Shown one piece after another: positions 49,496 through 58,595 of a DNA stretch of 64,000 nt; position 1 is the first letter of the stretch, and each line of letters starts with the position of its first letter. This DNA is from Sulfomarinibacter sp963741385. GTDB taxonomy: Bacteria; Acidobacteriota; Thermoanaerobaculia; Thermoanaerobaculales; Sulfomarinibacteraceae. The stretch lies in NCBI GenBank assembly GCA_963741385.1, contig CAVUHO010000006.1, positions 124,001 to 188,000 of the forward strand, given 5' to 3'. The notes beneath the pieces are model-generated. The model had not been told where the DNA came from, made no database searches, and worked only from the letters and a program-made list of their open reading frames with translations. The position numbers and the translations under genes were made by a program.

Positions 49496-50452
49496 TCAGC
49501 TGACGGGGGCGAGCGCCTCCCGGAGCTGGCGGATGTCCTCCGGCCCGGTCCGGCAGCAGCCGCCGATCAGCCGGGCGCCGGCGTCGCGCCAGAGGGCGCC
49601 CGCCGCCGCGAAATGGCTGGCGTCGGCGGTGCCGGTCCAGCATTTGTGTTCGGCGTCCCAACCCTCCCCCGAGTTGGGGTAGGCCACGACGGGTGCGTCG
49701 GTGACGCCGCGGATCTTTTCGACCAGGCCGGGGATGAAGATGGGCGCCGTACAATTGACGCCGATCGCGGCGACCCGTGGGACCGCGGCGAGCGCCCGCA
49801 CGCAGTCAACGATCGGCGTGCCGTCGCTGATGTGTTCGCCGTCGCGGCAGCTGAAGCTGAACCATGCCCAACGGCCCGGCGTTTCGGTCAACAGCCGGGC
49901 GAGAGCCCGCGCCTCGCGCAACGATGGGATGGTCTCACAGGCGAGGAGATCGGCCCCCGTCGATGCGAGGATCTGCCACCGCCGCCGGTGAAAATCCAGG
50001 AGTGATTGTTCGTCGAGACCGTAAACGCCGGTGAACTCCGACCCATCGGCGAGAAAGGCGCCATACGGTCCGACGCTGGCTGCCACCAGAGGCCGCAGGC
50101 GGTCTCCCCTGTTGCTTTCGTCGGCCCAGAACTCGTCGCGGGCGTCGACCGCGAGTTGGACTGACTTCCGGATCGCGTCCTCCGACGCGGCCAGACCGAG
50201 ACCCCGGGCGCGAAAGCCCATGATGGTGGCCTGGTAGCTCGCGCTGATGATGCAGTCGGCGCCGGCGTCGAGATAGCTGCGGTGGACGTCGCCGATCGCA
50301 TCCGGCGTTTCGAGCAGCACCTTTGCCGACCACAGGGGATCATCGAGGTCGAAGCCGGCACTTTCGAGTTCGGAGGCCAGCCCGCCGTCGAGGATCAGGA
50401 TGCCCTGGCTGTCGAGAAACTGTTGGATAGGGTTTGCTAGATCTTTATCCAT
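49496..50452 (-). CDS. mmuM: Homocysteine S-methyltransferase family protein
   Basis: Protein of 318 aa; ATG at 50452 with AGAGGA upstream. Zinc ligands of the betaine-homocysteine/S-methylmethionine-type methyltransferases are in GVNCTAP and LIGGCCRTGPED; N-terminal ILILDGGLASELES and ASYQATIMGF fit the same fold. It would move a methyl group from S-methylmethionine (or SAM) to homocysteine, giving methionine. An in-frame upward extension runs into the R4 repeat and is not coding. Gene symbol is by family; the methyl donor is inferred. Confidence 0.9.
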   Translation of the reverse strand: MDKDLANPIQQFLDSQGILILDGGLASELESAGFDLDDPLWSAKVLLETPDAIGDVHRSYLDAGADCIISASYQATIMGFRARGLGLAASEDAIRKSVQLAVDARDEFWADESNRGDRLRPLVAASVGPYGAFLADGSEFTGVYGLDEQSLLDFHRRRWQILASTGADLLACETIPSLREARALARLLTETPGRWAWFSFSCRDGEHISDGTPIVDCVRALAAVPRVAAIGVNCTAPIFIPGLVEKIRGVTDAPVVAYPNSGEGWDAEHKCWTGTADASHFAAAGALWRDAGARLIGGCCRTGPEDIRQLREALAPVS

Positions 50453-50554
50453 CGAATCCTCTCCGGCTGATGTGCCGCGGGCCCCAAAAAGGTCCGCCTC
50501 CAAGAAGAGGCTCACACGGGATGGAGTGAGTTTCAAGCGAAAGATCCACACGCC

Positions 50555-50760
50555 TGTCATTCCGAGCGAGGCCGGAGGTCGAGCCGAGGAACCTGGGGCG
50601 TAGCATCCGAAACAAAATTGCCGATAGGCACCGCTTAGATCCCTCCGCTCGGTCGCTTCGCTTCCTCGGTCGGGATGACAGGAGAATGGAAGTGCTTCGC
50701 TTCCTCGGTCGGGATGACAGGAGAATGGAAGTGCTTGGCTTCCTCGGTCGGGATGACAGG
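50555..50760. repeat. Dispersed palindromic repeat, copy R4, with 39-bp tandem units
   Basis: The left arm (TGTCATTCCGAGCGAGGCC) is a different subtype from R1-R3, while the right arm (GATCCCTCCGCTCGGTCG..) is the common type, so the copy looks chimeric. The right edge TCGGTCGGGATGACAGGAG appears at 50666, 50705 and 50744, again exactly 39 bp apart. The rest of 50453-50961 holds no gene I can support. Confidence 0.82.
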
Positions 50761-50961
50761 AGCGAGAGAGTGCTCTATGCGTCATGTGCATGGTGCTTCG
50801 TCATAACAATCCTGGAGGCGCAGGATCCGTTCCCGACGCCGGTTGACATTCCATCATCCGCGACCGAAATTGAGAAGCAAGCAACACGGCCTGGCACAAC
50901 TCGAACGAGCGAGCGCCGCGACGGTACCCCGAAGAACCGCCGTCGCGAAAGGACCATCGTC

Positions 50962-51483
50962 ATGAAGACTCAGGTTGTCGTGGGTGTGTTCGTCCTCCTG
51001 GCCGCCGCCACCTGTCTCCACGGGGGTGATGACGAGGAGAAGCGCGGGTCCTGGTGTGACGTGGGCGGCAGCTGGTACGCCGACGCCGGCACGGCTCCGT
51101 GGATTGCGACCTTCAGTGAAACCTCGTTCACCCGCGGTCTCCTCGTCACCCAGTGGAGCGGCGGCAACGGCGAGTGGCTTGGCTATTGCGCCGGGTCTGT
51201 CGCGGTATCGAACGGGCTGGGTTCGTGGGCGCGCAAGGGCCCCAGGACGCTGCTGTACACGATCATCACGTTCAGTCTCGACGCCGATGGCGAGGTCGTG
51301 TGCATCTGGAAGAGCAGCGGCCGCATCACCTTTGACGCCGGCTGCAAATCAGGAGTGCAGAGCGGCTCGACCGAACTCTTCGACCCGGGGTCGAACCCGT
51401 TCGAGGACGAGCCGTTCTACTGGCTTCCCCGTGGCGGGGATACCGCCTTTACCAGAATGACCGTCGATCCCTGCCGTTATTGA
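50962..51483 (+). CDS. Secreted hypothetical protein
   Basis: Protein of 173 aa from the ATG at 50962, preceded by AAAGGA. Residues 1-18 form a signal peptide ending near AAATC (a weak lipobox is possible). The mature part is rich in Trp, Gly and Cys (SWCDVGGSWY, GEWLGYCAGS, VVCIWKSSG, DAGCKSG, VDPCRY), suggesting a small beta-sandwich or barrel with disulfides. I do not recognise the family. Its end abuts the convergent patatin gene. Confidence 0.7.
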   Translation: MKTQVVVGVFVLLAAATCLHGGDDEEKRGSWCDVGGSWYADAGTAPWIATFSETSFTRGLLVTQWSGGNGEWLGYCAGSVAVSNGLGSWARKGPRTLLYTIITFSLDADGEVVCIWKSSGRITFDAGCKSGVQSGSTELFDPGSNPFEDEPFYWLPRGGDTAFTRMTVDPCRY

Positions 51484-52425
51484 TCAGTCGGTCATCCAGG
51501 TGTCCCGCATCCAATCGACTGTCTTCGAGATTTTCAGGCCGTCGGCAAAGGCGATCATGTAGGGGATCTTCTTGACCGCGTCCATCGGGATCGAGACGTC
51601 GGGGGGAAAGACCGGCGCGAGCCGATGGTAGCGGTCGCGAAGCATCTGTTGGCACTGGTAGTCGGCGATCCCCGAGATGCCGTCGAGCATCAGGCTGATC
51701 AGCGGTTTGATCCACTGCGCGTAGCCCCAGTCGTGGGTCTTGCCCTTGATGGAGTAAAGGCTGGTCCCGGTTCCGAGTGAGAGCAGCACGACATCCTTGA
51801 TGTCGACCGCGGGGTCGATGTAGCGCTCGTCCTGGGTCTGGGCGAGGGCGCACATGGACGGGTTGTTGGCGTAGACGCCGCCGTCGATGTAGCCGTCAAC
51901 GGATGGGAAGTAGGTCGGCGCCGCTGCAGTGTAAAGACCGACGTTGGCGGCCAACTCCGAACGGTCGTTCCCCGGCCCGGGGAAGTTGTGGAAGAGCTTC
52001 GGTTTCCACGTCCGCTGCTCCTTTTTCGGGTGCTCGTTGTCGAGGTCGAAGGTCGTGATCAGGACCTTCTTCTGGAGTTGGCCGAGGGTCGTGGTTTCTC
52101 CCAGGATCCTCTTGAGGACGCGTCGCATGGGAGCGGTCTTGTAGTCGGCGCCGCGCAGCTTGCCGAGGTCCAGCAGATCATCGATCCACGAGTCGTCGAA
52201 GATCTCCGGTCCGTCATCGATATAGATGCCGCGCATCTCCTCGAGGCTGAGACCGCGCGCGATGCCGAGGGCGAGGAGGCCGCCGGTGGAGGTGCCGGCG
52301 ATCAGGTCGACCTTGTCGAGGAAACCCTCCAACCCCGGGGTTGCCGCCAGACGCTGCATCATCACCGTGGTCACGATCCCACGGATGCCGCCGCCGTCGA
52401 TCGAGAGGACGCGATACTTCGCCAT
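51484..52425 (-). CDS. Patatin-like phospholipase
   Basis: Protein of 313 aa; GGAGG precedes the ATG at 52425. Patatin catalytic layout: glycine-rich oxyanion loop IDGGGIRGIV, nucleophile in IAGTSTGG (GxSxG), and the Asp of the dyad in GYIDGGVYANNP (DGG). Hydrolyses acyl chains from phospholipids or other lipids. Length and layout match stand-alone bacterial patatins such as CapV effectors, but no nucleotidyltransferase gene lies nearby, so a defence role is not supported here. No signal peptide. Confidence 0.9.
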   Translation of the reverse strand: MAKYRVLSIDGGGIRGIVTTVMMQRLAATPGLEGFLDKVDLIAGTSTGGLLALGIARGLSLEEMRGIYIDDGPEIFDDSWIDDLLDLGKLRGADYKTAPMRRVLKRILGETTTLGQLQKKVLITTFDLDNEHPKKEQRTWKPKLFHNFPGPGNDRSELAANVGLYTAAAPTYFPSVDGYIDGGVYANNPSMCALAQTQDERYIDPAVDIKDVVLLSLGTGTSLYSIKGKTHDWGYAQWIKPLISLMLDGISGIADYQCQQMLRDRYHRLAPVFPPDVSIPMDAVKKIPYMIAFADGLKISKTVDWMRDTWMTD

Positions 52426-52526
52426 GACGCACCTCCGTGACGTGAACTGCGAGATGTCTTGTCCAGAAGATAGAGCCGCGGGGGCCGCCCGTCAAAAATC
52501 CCACACCGACGAGAGGATTTCGGGAT

Positions 52527-52913
52527 TCACATCACCGGTGTGAGAAACAGCCCCAGGGTTGCGATCCAACCCACGCTCCACACCAGTGAGCGCACCGGGG
52601 CGAGGTCTGCGATGTAGAGGGACATGTAGAACACCCGCGAAACCACGAACACCACGGCCAGGAGGTCTACCAGACCCACGGCGACGCCGGACAAGTGCGC
52701 CACGAGCACCGCCGCCGCAAACGGAGCGAAGGTCTCGAAACCGTTCTGATGCGCGGCCAGCGCCCTCGCCCCCCACCCCGTCAGGGTGGCCTGCTGCGCT
52801 CGGGGGTGATGGTTGTCGTAGCTTCCCGTTTTCTGCATCGCCATCGCTATCGGCAGCTTCCCCGAGTACACCAGCACCCACGCCGCCACGATGCACCAGA
52901 AGTGAATTGCCAT
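52527..52913 (-). CDS. MAPEG family membrane protein
   Basis: Protein of 128 aa with four membrane helices. The MAPEG pattern is clear: RAQQATLTGWGARALAAHQNGFETFAPFAAAVL (the RAxxAxxNxxE-like core) and SRVFYMSLYIADLAPVRSLVW. The family includes glutathione-using microsomal enzymes; bacterial members are mostly uncharacterised. Lies 101 nt after the patatin gene start on the same strand. Confidence 0.88.
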   Translation of the reverse strand: MAIHFWCIVAAWVLVYSGKLPIAMAMQKTGSYDNHHPRAQQATLTGWGARALAAHQNGFETFAPFAAAVLVAHLSGVAVGLVDLLAVVFVVSRVFYMSLYIADLAPVRSLVWSVGWIATLGLFLTPVM

Positions 52914-52964
52914 GTCTCTTCTCCCAAACCGTTATTATCCCATTTTCAGTGGAGTTGGTGCGGC

Positions 52965-54635
52965 CTACGACCAGGGCGACAGGTCACCGCTTTCGAAACC
53001 GTCGGCAAAGATGCGGTCGGTCGCTCCGTGGAGGATCACGAGGGTCGCCGAACGCGCCGGGAGGGTGAGGTCCGCCACCCCGGCCGAAAGATCCACCGAG
53101 CCCGCCGCCGCCAACGCCGAGTCGGCCGTGAACCGGTAGGCCGAAGCCGTCCCATTCACCGGTGGAGTGATCGTCACGTGGACGTCCTGGGCCGTCGTGC
53201 TCTTGTTGAAGAGAAGCACGACGAGATCACCGATCGGAGATTCCACCGCGTACGACCCGACCACATCCGCGTCCGAACTGACGGCTGCGCGGCTGGTCCC
53301 GGTGACCCGGGCGCCGGCGCCGTCATAGTTCAGAAACAACCGGAAAGCGTCCTCCATCCGGCTCCCCACCTCGGGTACCACCCAGCGCATGGCGGCAAAC
53401 ACGCCCTCTCGCCCGAAAATCGCAAGCACTTCGGCCTGAGCGAGCGCCGAGGAGATGCCGCTCTCCCCCCAGTTGTACTCGGTGACGGCAAGACCGAGAC
53501 CCGGACACCTCTGATCGATCAGCTCCTGCATCCGGGGAACCAGCCGGACCGGCTGGCCGATCCACGACTCGGAGACATAGTCCGGGTCATAAAGCTCCTT
53601 CACCGATCGCAGGCGCAACGCCTGGAGGCTGGCCCCACCTTCTGACGACAATGCCTGCCCGCCCTGCGGGTAATAATGGATGTCCAGCACGTCCACCGGC
53701 CGTACACCGGTTTCCGCCTCGTGCTCGCAGATGCGGTCCAGGTACCACTCGAGAAAAGGCTGTCCACCGTGGGCGGCGCGGTCGGCGCCCGAGCCGCAGC
53801 CGTCTGCCGCCGAGTAAAAGTAGGCGCACCAGCCCCAGACCACCGGGCCGAAGATCACCGCATCCGGACGAACGGCCTTCACCGCCGAGCCGATTTCCGC
53901 AGTCCGCGACCAGATTTCGTCGTAGGTGAGCGGTGACGGATGGATGTCGAAGTGGGTCTCCGACCACAGCATGGGCTCATTGTCGAGAGCGAACCACCGC
54001 ACCGCGTCACCGAGGTGGTCGACCCAATCAGTCACCCAGTCGGCGCCGATCGCCATCGAGGTGTCGGTGGGATCGTTGCCCGAGAGCTTGGCGCCGCCTG
54101 AGTATCCGTTGCCCGCATCGGGTTGGCACCAGAACACACCGCCGGTGGCGGTGCACTCGGTCTGGTCCTGGGCACCGTACTTCGCAACCGAAAACCCCCA
54201 CCTCTTCTCGCGAACGCTCACTGGCGTCCACCCGATCAGGGGTAACGTCATGAGGGGCACGGCGCCGCCATTCAGACTCTCCGCGACAAACACATCGGCC
54301 GTCGAACCATCCGGCAACAGCGCCGGGTCGAGGCTCGCCTCAGGGATGTTCATGAAGAACCAATCCGAGGCCTTGTTGCTGACGTCGGCCTGCCAGTTGT
54401 AGCGGGTGACGGAGTTGCCGCCCCAACGGTTGGCCGGATAGGGCACCGAAGCCAACTCGGCGGCACCGGCGAAGCTGACACCGTAGATCGCGGGTGAAAT
54501 GTCTCGCCCCTCAGCCTCCACATCGACAACCACGTCGATGTCGGCGGCTCGCGCCGGACGATCGCCGCCACCCCAGAGCAGAACCAGGGGCACCAGCGTC
54601 CCAATCACTGCTCGGTACGACCCTTTCCCGGCCAC
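52965..54635 (-). CDS. Secreted glycoside hydrolase family 44-like enzyme with DGFESG-like tail
   Basis: Protein of 556 aa from a GTG at 54635 (AGGGG upstream). Signal peptide residues about 1-31. GH44 landmarks in order: NRWGGNSVTRYNW (70-81), acid/base Glu220 in ALDNEP, DIHYYPQ (319-324), and nucleophile Glu386 in VTEYNWG. Characterised GH44 enzymes cut cellulose, xyloglucan or mannan. After a beta-sandwich (about 455-535) it ends IFADGFESGDLSPWS, the shared C-terminal tail. Extracellular beta-glucan degradation is likely. Confidence 0.9.
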   Translation of the reverse strand: MAGKGSYRAVIGTLVPLVLLWGGGDRPARAADIDVVVDVEAEGRDISPAIYGVSFAGAAELASVPYPANRWGGNSVTRYNWQADVSNKASDWFFMNIPEASLDPALLPDGSTADVFVAESLNGGAVPLMTLPLIGWTPVSVREKRWGFSVAKYGAQDQTECTATGGVFWCQPDAGNGYSGGAKLSGNDPTDTSMAIGADWVTDWVDHLGDAVRWFALDNEPMLWSETHFDIHPSPLTYDEIWSRTAEIGSAVKAVRPDAVIFGPVVWGWCAYFYSAADGCGSGADRAAHGGQPFLEWYLDRICEHEAETGVRPVDVLDIHYYPQGGQALSSEGGASLQALRLRSVKELYDPDYVSESWIGQPVRLVPRMQELIDQRCPGLGLAVTEYNWGESGISSALAQAEVLAIFGREGVFAAMRWVVPEVGSRMEDAFRLFLNYDGAGARVTGTSRAAVSSDADVVGSYAVESPIGDLVVLLFNKSTTAQDVHVTITPPVNGTASAYRFTADSALAAAGSVDLSAGVADLTLPARSATLVILHGATDRIFADGFESGDLSPWS

Positions 54636-54733
54636 GATCTCCCCTCATCAGCGGCTGCTGGCCCCGCTCATGCCATTGTCCCACCGATCAATCGGCTGCC
54701 CCGTGTCGGGGATCACGCCACGCCCGAGTCGGG

Positions 54734-57100
54734 TCACTCCGTATCTGATGCGACCTCGGGAACAGCGCGCCAGGCATCGGCCCGATCCGGTCGGCCCCAC
54801 GCCTCGTAGAGCGCTACCAGCCGTTGCCGGGCGTCGAGCGTCCGCTCGTGGGTCGGCCCGCGCGCAGCGGCGAGGTCGCGGTGCGCCTCGAGCAGCAGGG
54901 CCTCGGCCTCCGGGTAGCGGCCCTGTGCGGTGAGGCTCGCCCCCAGCGCACACTCGGACGACGCGATCAGCCAGTGGCCTTCGGGCAGTGCCAGACGGCG
55001 CAGTTCGAGGGCCTCTCGGAGCGACGTTTCGGCTTCCTCCGGACGCCCCAGGTCGAGCTGGCTCAAACCCTGGATGTGCAGAGCAGCGGCCACCATCGGG
55101 TGGGCGTCGGGGAGGACCTCGCCGCGCAGTGCGAGGATACGGCGGCACGACTCGATCGCGCCTCTCGGGTCGCCGTGTGCCTGCTGGAGGCCGGCCAGCG
55201 CGTACAGCGACCGGGCCGTGTCGGGGTGATTCGCTCCGAGCAGCCGCTCGCGCATGGCCAGGCTCTCGCGGTAGGACGCCTCGGCGCCGGCGAAGTCGCC
55301 GGCCTCCTCGAGCACGATGCCCAGAGTGCTGAGACCGGCCGCGACCTCCGGGTGTTCGGGGCCGTGAACTTCGCGGATGAGATCGACGGCCTCGCGGATC
55401 AGCGGCTCGGCGTCGGCCCAGTCCCCGCGCTCGCCGAGCAGCACGCCGAGGTTGTTGAGCGTGGCCGCGGTGACCGCGCGGTGGTCTCCCGGCAGCCGGC
55501 GCTGGATGGCCAGGGTCTCGCGGTACATCGTTTCCGCGTCATCGGTCTCGCCGAGCCACTTCAACACCCGCGCGAGATTTCCGGTGACCTGTGCCGCGTC
55601 GGCCCCTCCGTTCTCGCCGAGAGCTTCGAGCATCGTGAGTGCCTGGCGGTCGAGCCGCTCGGCCTCGCTGTGATTACCCTCGTCCTCGAAGGCGCCGGCC
55701 AGTCGATCGAGGGCCCGCGCGACCTCGAGGTGCTGCGGACCGTATGCGGCGCGCGCCGCCTCGACGGCCGCCGACAGGTTGTCTTTGGCCTGCGCCAGGA
55801 GGCCGAGCCCCTGATAGGTCGTGCCGAGCGTGGTCAGCACCCCCGCCTTGACGTCAGGCTGTTCCCCGAGCTCGCTGTCCACGCGGGCTGAGGCGTCGTC
55901 CAACAGCGAGGCCACAGTCACATCGCGGCCCAGCACCCGCGGGTCGGCCGAACCCAGCATCCCGACCAGGAAGGCGTCGATCTGCTGGGCGCGGTCGCGC
56001 TCGGCCTCGGCGACCCTTGCCTGCCGTCGCACGGCCATGAACCCCACCACCACCGACACCACCAGCACAGCCGTCAGCACCGCCGCGACCAGGACCTCAG
56101 CGCGGTGGCGATGGACGAAACGCCGCACCAACTCGCGAGTCGAGTAGGTGTGGGCGCTCACCAGCTGCCCGGTCTGAAAACGGCTCAGGTCGGCAGCCAG
56201 CTCGAGCGCGCTGGGGTAGCGGTCGCCGGGTGACGGCGCCATGGCTTTTTCGACAACAGCCACGAGATCCGGCGGCGCGTCGGGCTCCTGCCGCGCCACC
56301 GGTTCGATACCGCCGGTTGCGGCGGTGGCGAGCGCCTGACGGACGCTGGCGCCGGAATGCGGCGGCGCCCCCGTGAGCAGGAAGTACAGCATCGCGCCGA
56401 GGGCGTAAACATCGGCGCGTTCGTCGACGGGCAGGCCGCGCGCCTGCTCCGGGGCCATGTAGTACGGCGTGCCGACAATCGTACCGGCCACGGTTTCGTC
56501 GGCGACGGAGTCGAGCTCTCGGGCGAGACCCCAGTCAACGACTACCGTCTCACCGAACGGCCCCACCAGCACGTTGGCCGGTTTGAGGTCGCGGTGAATC
56601 ACGCGCTGACCGTGGGCATAGGCGACGGCCTCGGCGACTGCGGTGAGGTGCGGCAGCAACGCGAGACGCCCAGCGAGGTTTCCGGCTGCGCTGAGGAGTT
56701 CGTCGAGGGTCCGGCCCTCGACCATCTTCATGGCGTAAAAGGGCCGCCCACCATGCCAACGCCCGGCCTCGTACACGGGAACGATCGACGGGTGCTGCAG
56801 ACGCGCGGTCACCAGGGCTTCGCGAACGAACCTACGGGGCGCGCCGGGGCCGGCATCGGTGCGCAGCTCCTTGATCGCCACCGTACGGCCGAGCCGCCGG
56901 TCGCGGGCGAGCAGGATGCGCCCCATTCCTCCGCGCGCATGCTCGCCCTCGATTTCGTAAAACGCGGGGTTGACGTCGGTCAGGGTTGACGCGTCGTCCG
57001 ACGGTGCCCGGCTTCCCACGGCAACGGTCTTCCCATCACGATCGCGGTCGGCGATCGTCTTGATCTCCGAGTCGCTCGGCGGGTCGCCCACGGCCACCAT
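54734..57100 (-). CDS. Transmembrane Ser/Thr protein kinase with TPR ectodomain
   Basis: Protein of 788 aa; ATG at 57100 follows GGGGAGG. Kinase domain about residues 48-310: HARGGMGRILLA (P-loop), VAIKEL (Lys), VIHRDLKPANVL (catalytic loop), VVDWGLAR (DFG replaced by DWG, common in such bacterial kinases) and YYMAPEQARG. One membrane helix at about 342-365 (AEVLVAAVLTAVLVVSVVVGFMAV). Then about ten kinesin-light-chain-type TPRs (e.g. HPEVAAGLSTLGIVLEEAGDFAGAEASYRESL) to the C-terminus, probably on the other side of the membrane. Signals from the TPR side would control the cytoplasmic kinase. 98 nt before the GH44 gene. Confidence 0.92.
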   Translation of the reverse strand: MVAVGDPPSDSEIKTIADRDRDGKTVAVGSRAPSDDASTLTDVNPAFYEIEGEHARGGMGRILLARDRRLGRTVAIKELRTDAGPGAPRRFVREALVTARLQHPSIVPVYEAGRWHGGRPFYAMKMVEGRTLDELLSAAGNLAGRLALLPHLTAVAEAVAYAHGQRVIHRDLKPANVLVGPFGETVVVDWGLARELDSVADETVAGTIVGTPYYMAPEQARGLPVDERADVYALGAMLYFLLTGAPPHSGASVRQALATAATGGIEPVARQEPDAPPDLVAVVEKAMAPSPGDRYPSALELAADLSRFQTGQLVSAHTYSTRELVRRFVHRHRAEVLVAAVLTAVLVVSVVVGFMAVRRQARVAEAERDRAQQIDAFLVGMLGSADPRVLGRDVTVASLLDDASARVDSELGEQPDVKAGVLTTLGTTYQGLGLLAQAKDNLSAAVEAARAAYGPQHLEVARALDRLAGAFEDEGNHSEAERLDRQALTMLEALGENGGADAAQVTGNLARVLKWLGETDDAETMYRETLAIQRRLPGDHRAVTAATLNNLGVLLGERGDWADAEPLIREAVDLIREVHGPEHPEVAAGLSTLGIVLEEAGDFAGAEASYRESLAMRERLLGANHPDTARSLYALAGLQQAHGDPRGAIESCRRILALRGEVLPDAHPMVAAALHIQGLSQLDLGRPEEAETSLREALELRRLALPEGHWLIASSECALGASLTAQGRYPEAEALLLEAHRDLAAARGPTHERTLDARQRLVALYEAWGRPDRADAWRAVPEVASDTE

Positions 57101-57182
57101 CTTACGCCTCCCCCGGTCAGGGGGGCGGAACCAGGGATCGCGCAGGGCGAGCGCAAAGGATGCGTCGATGGGTGCCCGCGAC

Positions 57183-57935
57183 TCACTTCCCGGCGCCGAG
57201 CGTCTCGGCGACGTGTCCGAGTGACCCGCGGAGCCGGTCGATCTCGAGCCGCGTGATCGCCGTCAGCCGGGGACGCTGCGAAACGCCGAGCCCTGCAGTC
57301 GGGATCGGCCGGCCGATGCGGACCGTCACCGGCTGCGGGCGGATCAACCCCTGGTCGGGCGGTAGGACGAAACGCGTGCCCTCGAGACCGACCGGGAGGA
57401 TCGGCAGTCCGGCCTTGAGCGCCACCAGGAAGCCGCCCCGTTGAAACGGCAGCAACCGCCCGTCGAGGGTCCAGGTCTCCTCGGGAAAGACCAATGGCGA
57501 GGCGCCGCGGCGGACCTCGTCCAGGGTCTGCGCCATCATCGCCGCCGCAGTGCTCCGGTTCTCGCGATCCACCGGAATAAAACCCGAGCTGCGCATGGCC
57601 CAACCGAGGAACGGCAGCCCGAACAGCGATTTCTTGGCAAGGAAGCGCAGCTCCAGAGACGACGGCAGGGCCGTGAGCAGCACCGGGATGTCGAGTCCCG
57701 ACTCGTGGTTGGCCATGATCACGTGGCGTTCGCCGGCCACCACGTGTTCGAGCCCCTCGACGACCACCGGAACGCCCGCGAGGAACAGACACACCCGACC
57801 CCACAGGTGGGCAACGCCTACCGCCCTTCGCGGCGCAATCAATCCGACCACCACCGCCAAGCTGCCCAGCAGGACGGTGGCGGCGCCGAAGGCGACCCTC
57901 AAGAGCAGGGTGCGGAATCTCCCGAACTCGGGCAT
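57183..57935 (-). CDS. plsC: 1-acyl-sn-glycerol-3-phosphate acyltransferase (PlsC type)
   Basis: Protein of 250 aa; started at the ATG at 57935 (a GTG nine bases earlier is possible). N-terminal membrane helix. The acyltransferase box NHESGLDIPVL (HxxxxD) and the substrate-binding FPEETWT and GFIPVDRE are present. It adds the second acyl chain to lysophosphatidic acid in phospholipid synthesis. Upstream of the kinase gene in the same direction, 82 nt apart. Confidence 0.9.
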   Translation of the reverse strand: MPEFGRFRTLLLRVAFGAATVLLGSLAVVVGLIAPRRAVGVAHLWGRVCLFLAGVPVVVEGLEHVVAGERHVIMANHESGLDIPVLLTALPSSLELRFLAKKSLFGLPFLGWAMRSSGFIPVDRENRSTAAAMMAQTLDEVRRGASPLVFPEETWTLDGRLLPFQRGGFLVALKAGLPILPVGLEGTRFVLPPDQGLIRPQPVTVRIGRPIPTAGLGVSQRPRLTAITRLEIDRLRGSLGHVAETLGAGK

Positions 57936-58256
57936 GAACGCCACATTCTAACCCGCATCTGTCGCCGGCCCTCCCGGCGAGCTCACTGCGACGCGATGAT
58001 GCGATACGAAGTAAAAGTGTCGAACGAGCATCTCCCGTAGGTCGTCGCGTCGACGCCGGTGACGGCCTCCCTGCTGACCTTGTCGACGGCCAGTCGCTGG
58101 TCCGGGACCCGGCCGCCGATTTCCGTCATCTGGCCCAAGCTCGATCCGCCGACCGAACCAGACCGCATCCCTTTTCGTATAACAACATCAGAGTGAGTCG
58201 ATTTGCGGCGTACCCAGACGCCGGTTTTTTCACCGGCCCGGAAAGGAATGTGGATC
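57936..58256. other. Intergenic region with one doubtful small frame
   Basis: A minus-strand frame at 57983-58165 would give a short peptide ending GRCSFDTFTSYRIIASQ, without a recognised family or clear ribosome site. The upstream region of the STAS gene is here. Nothing else supported. Confidence 0.35.
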
Positions 58257-58595
58257 ATGAAGATCTCGCAACGTCAGGTAGGCGATGTCACCATCATCGA
58301 GGCCAAGGGAAAGATCACCATCGGTTCCGGAGATGTCGCGCTCCGGGAGGCGATCGAAGCCGCCACCCGCGGTGGTCAGTCGAAGCTGCTGCTCGATCTG
58401 CAGGGGGTCTCGAAGATGGACTCCTCGGGGCTCGGCGAACTCATCGCGGCGCACAACGCGGTCACCGGCGAGGGCGGGACGATTCGTCTGATGAAGCTGC
58501 CGCCCAAGCTCTACGGCGTCCTCGGGATCACCCAGATCGTGTCGGTGTTCGACGTCTTCGACGACGAACGGGAGGCCATCGCGTCATTCCGTTAG
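58257..58595 (+). CDS. STAS-domain anti-sigma factor antagonist
   Basis: Protein of 112 aa covering one complete STAS domain: MKISQRQVGDVTIIEAKGKITIGSG.., with the phosphorylation-loop serine in KMDSSGLGELI and GTIRLMKLPPKLYGVLGITQIVSVFDVF. Such proteins bind anti-sigma kinases in partner-switching control. No kinase or phosphatase of that system is adjacent. Started at the ATG at 58257; a Met three residues earlier has poorer spacing. Its end overlaps the convergent YceH gene by 12 nt. Confidence 0.92.
   Translation: MKISQRQVGDVTIIEAKGKITIGSGDVALREAIEAATRGGQSKLLLDLQGVSKMDSSGLGELIAAHNAVTGEGGTIRLMKLPPKLYGVLGITQIVSVFDVFDDEREAIASFR

Noticed and set aside
50453..50791. N-terminal extension of the homocysteine methyltransferase with 13-residue repeats
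   Set aside because: It is translation of the R4 repeat; the ATG at 50452 starts the conserved domain.
51484..52425. Patatin as a CapV/CBASS effector
   Set aside because: No CD-NTase, Cap2/Cap3 or other defence gene nearby, so no context for an anti-phage system.
56980..57804. Minus-strand frame overlapping the kinase and PlsC
   Set aside because: Gly/Arg-rich shadow in a different frame from both real genes.
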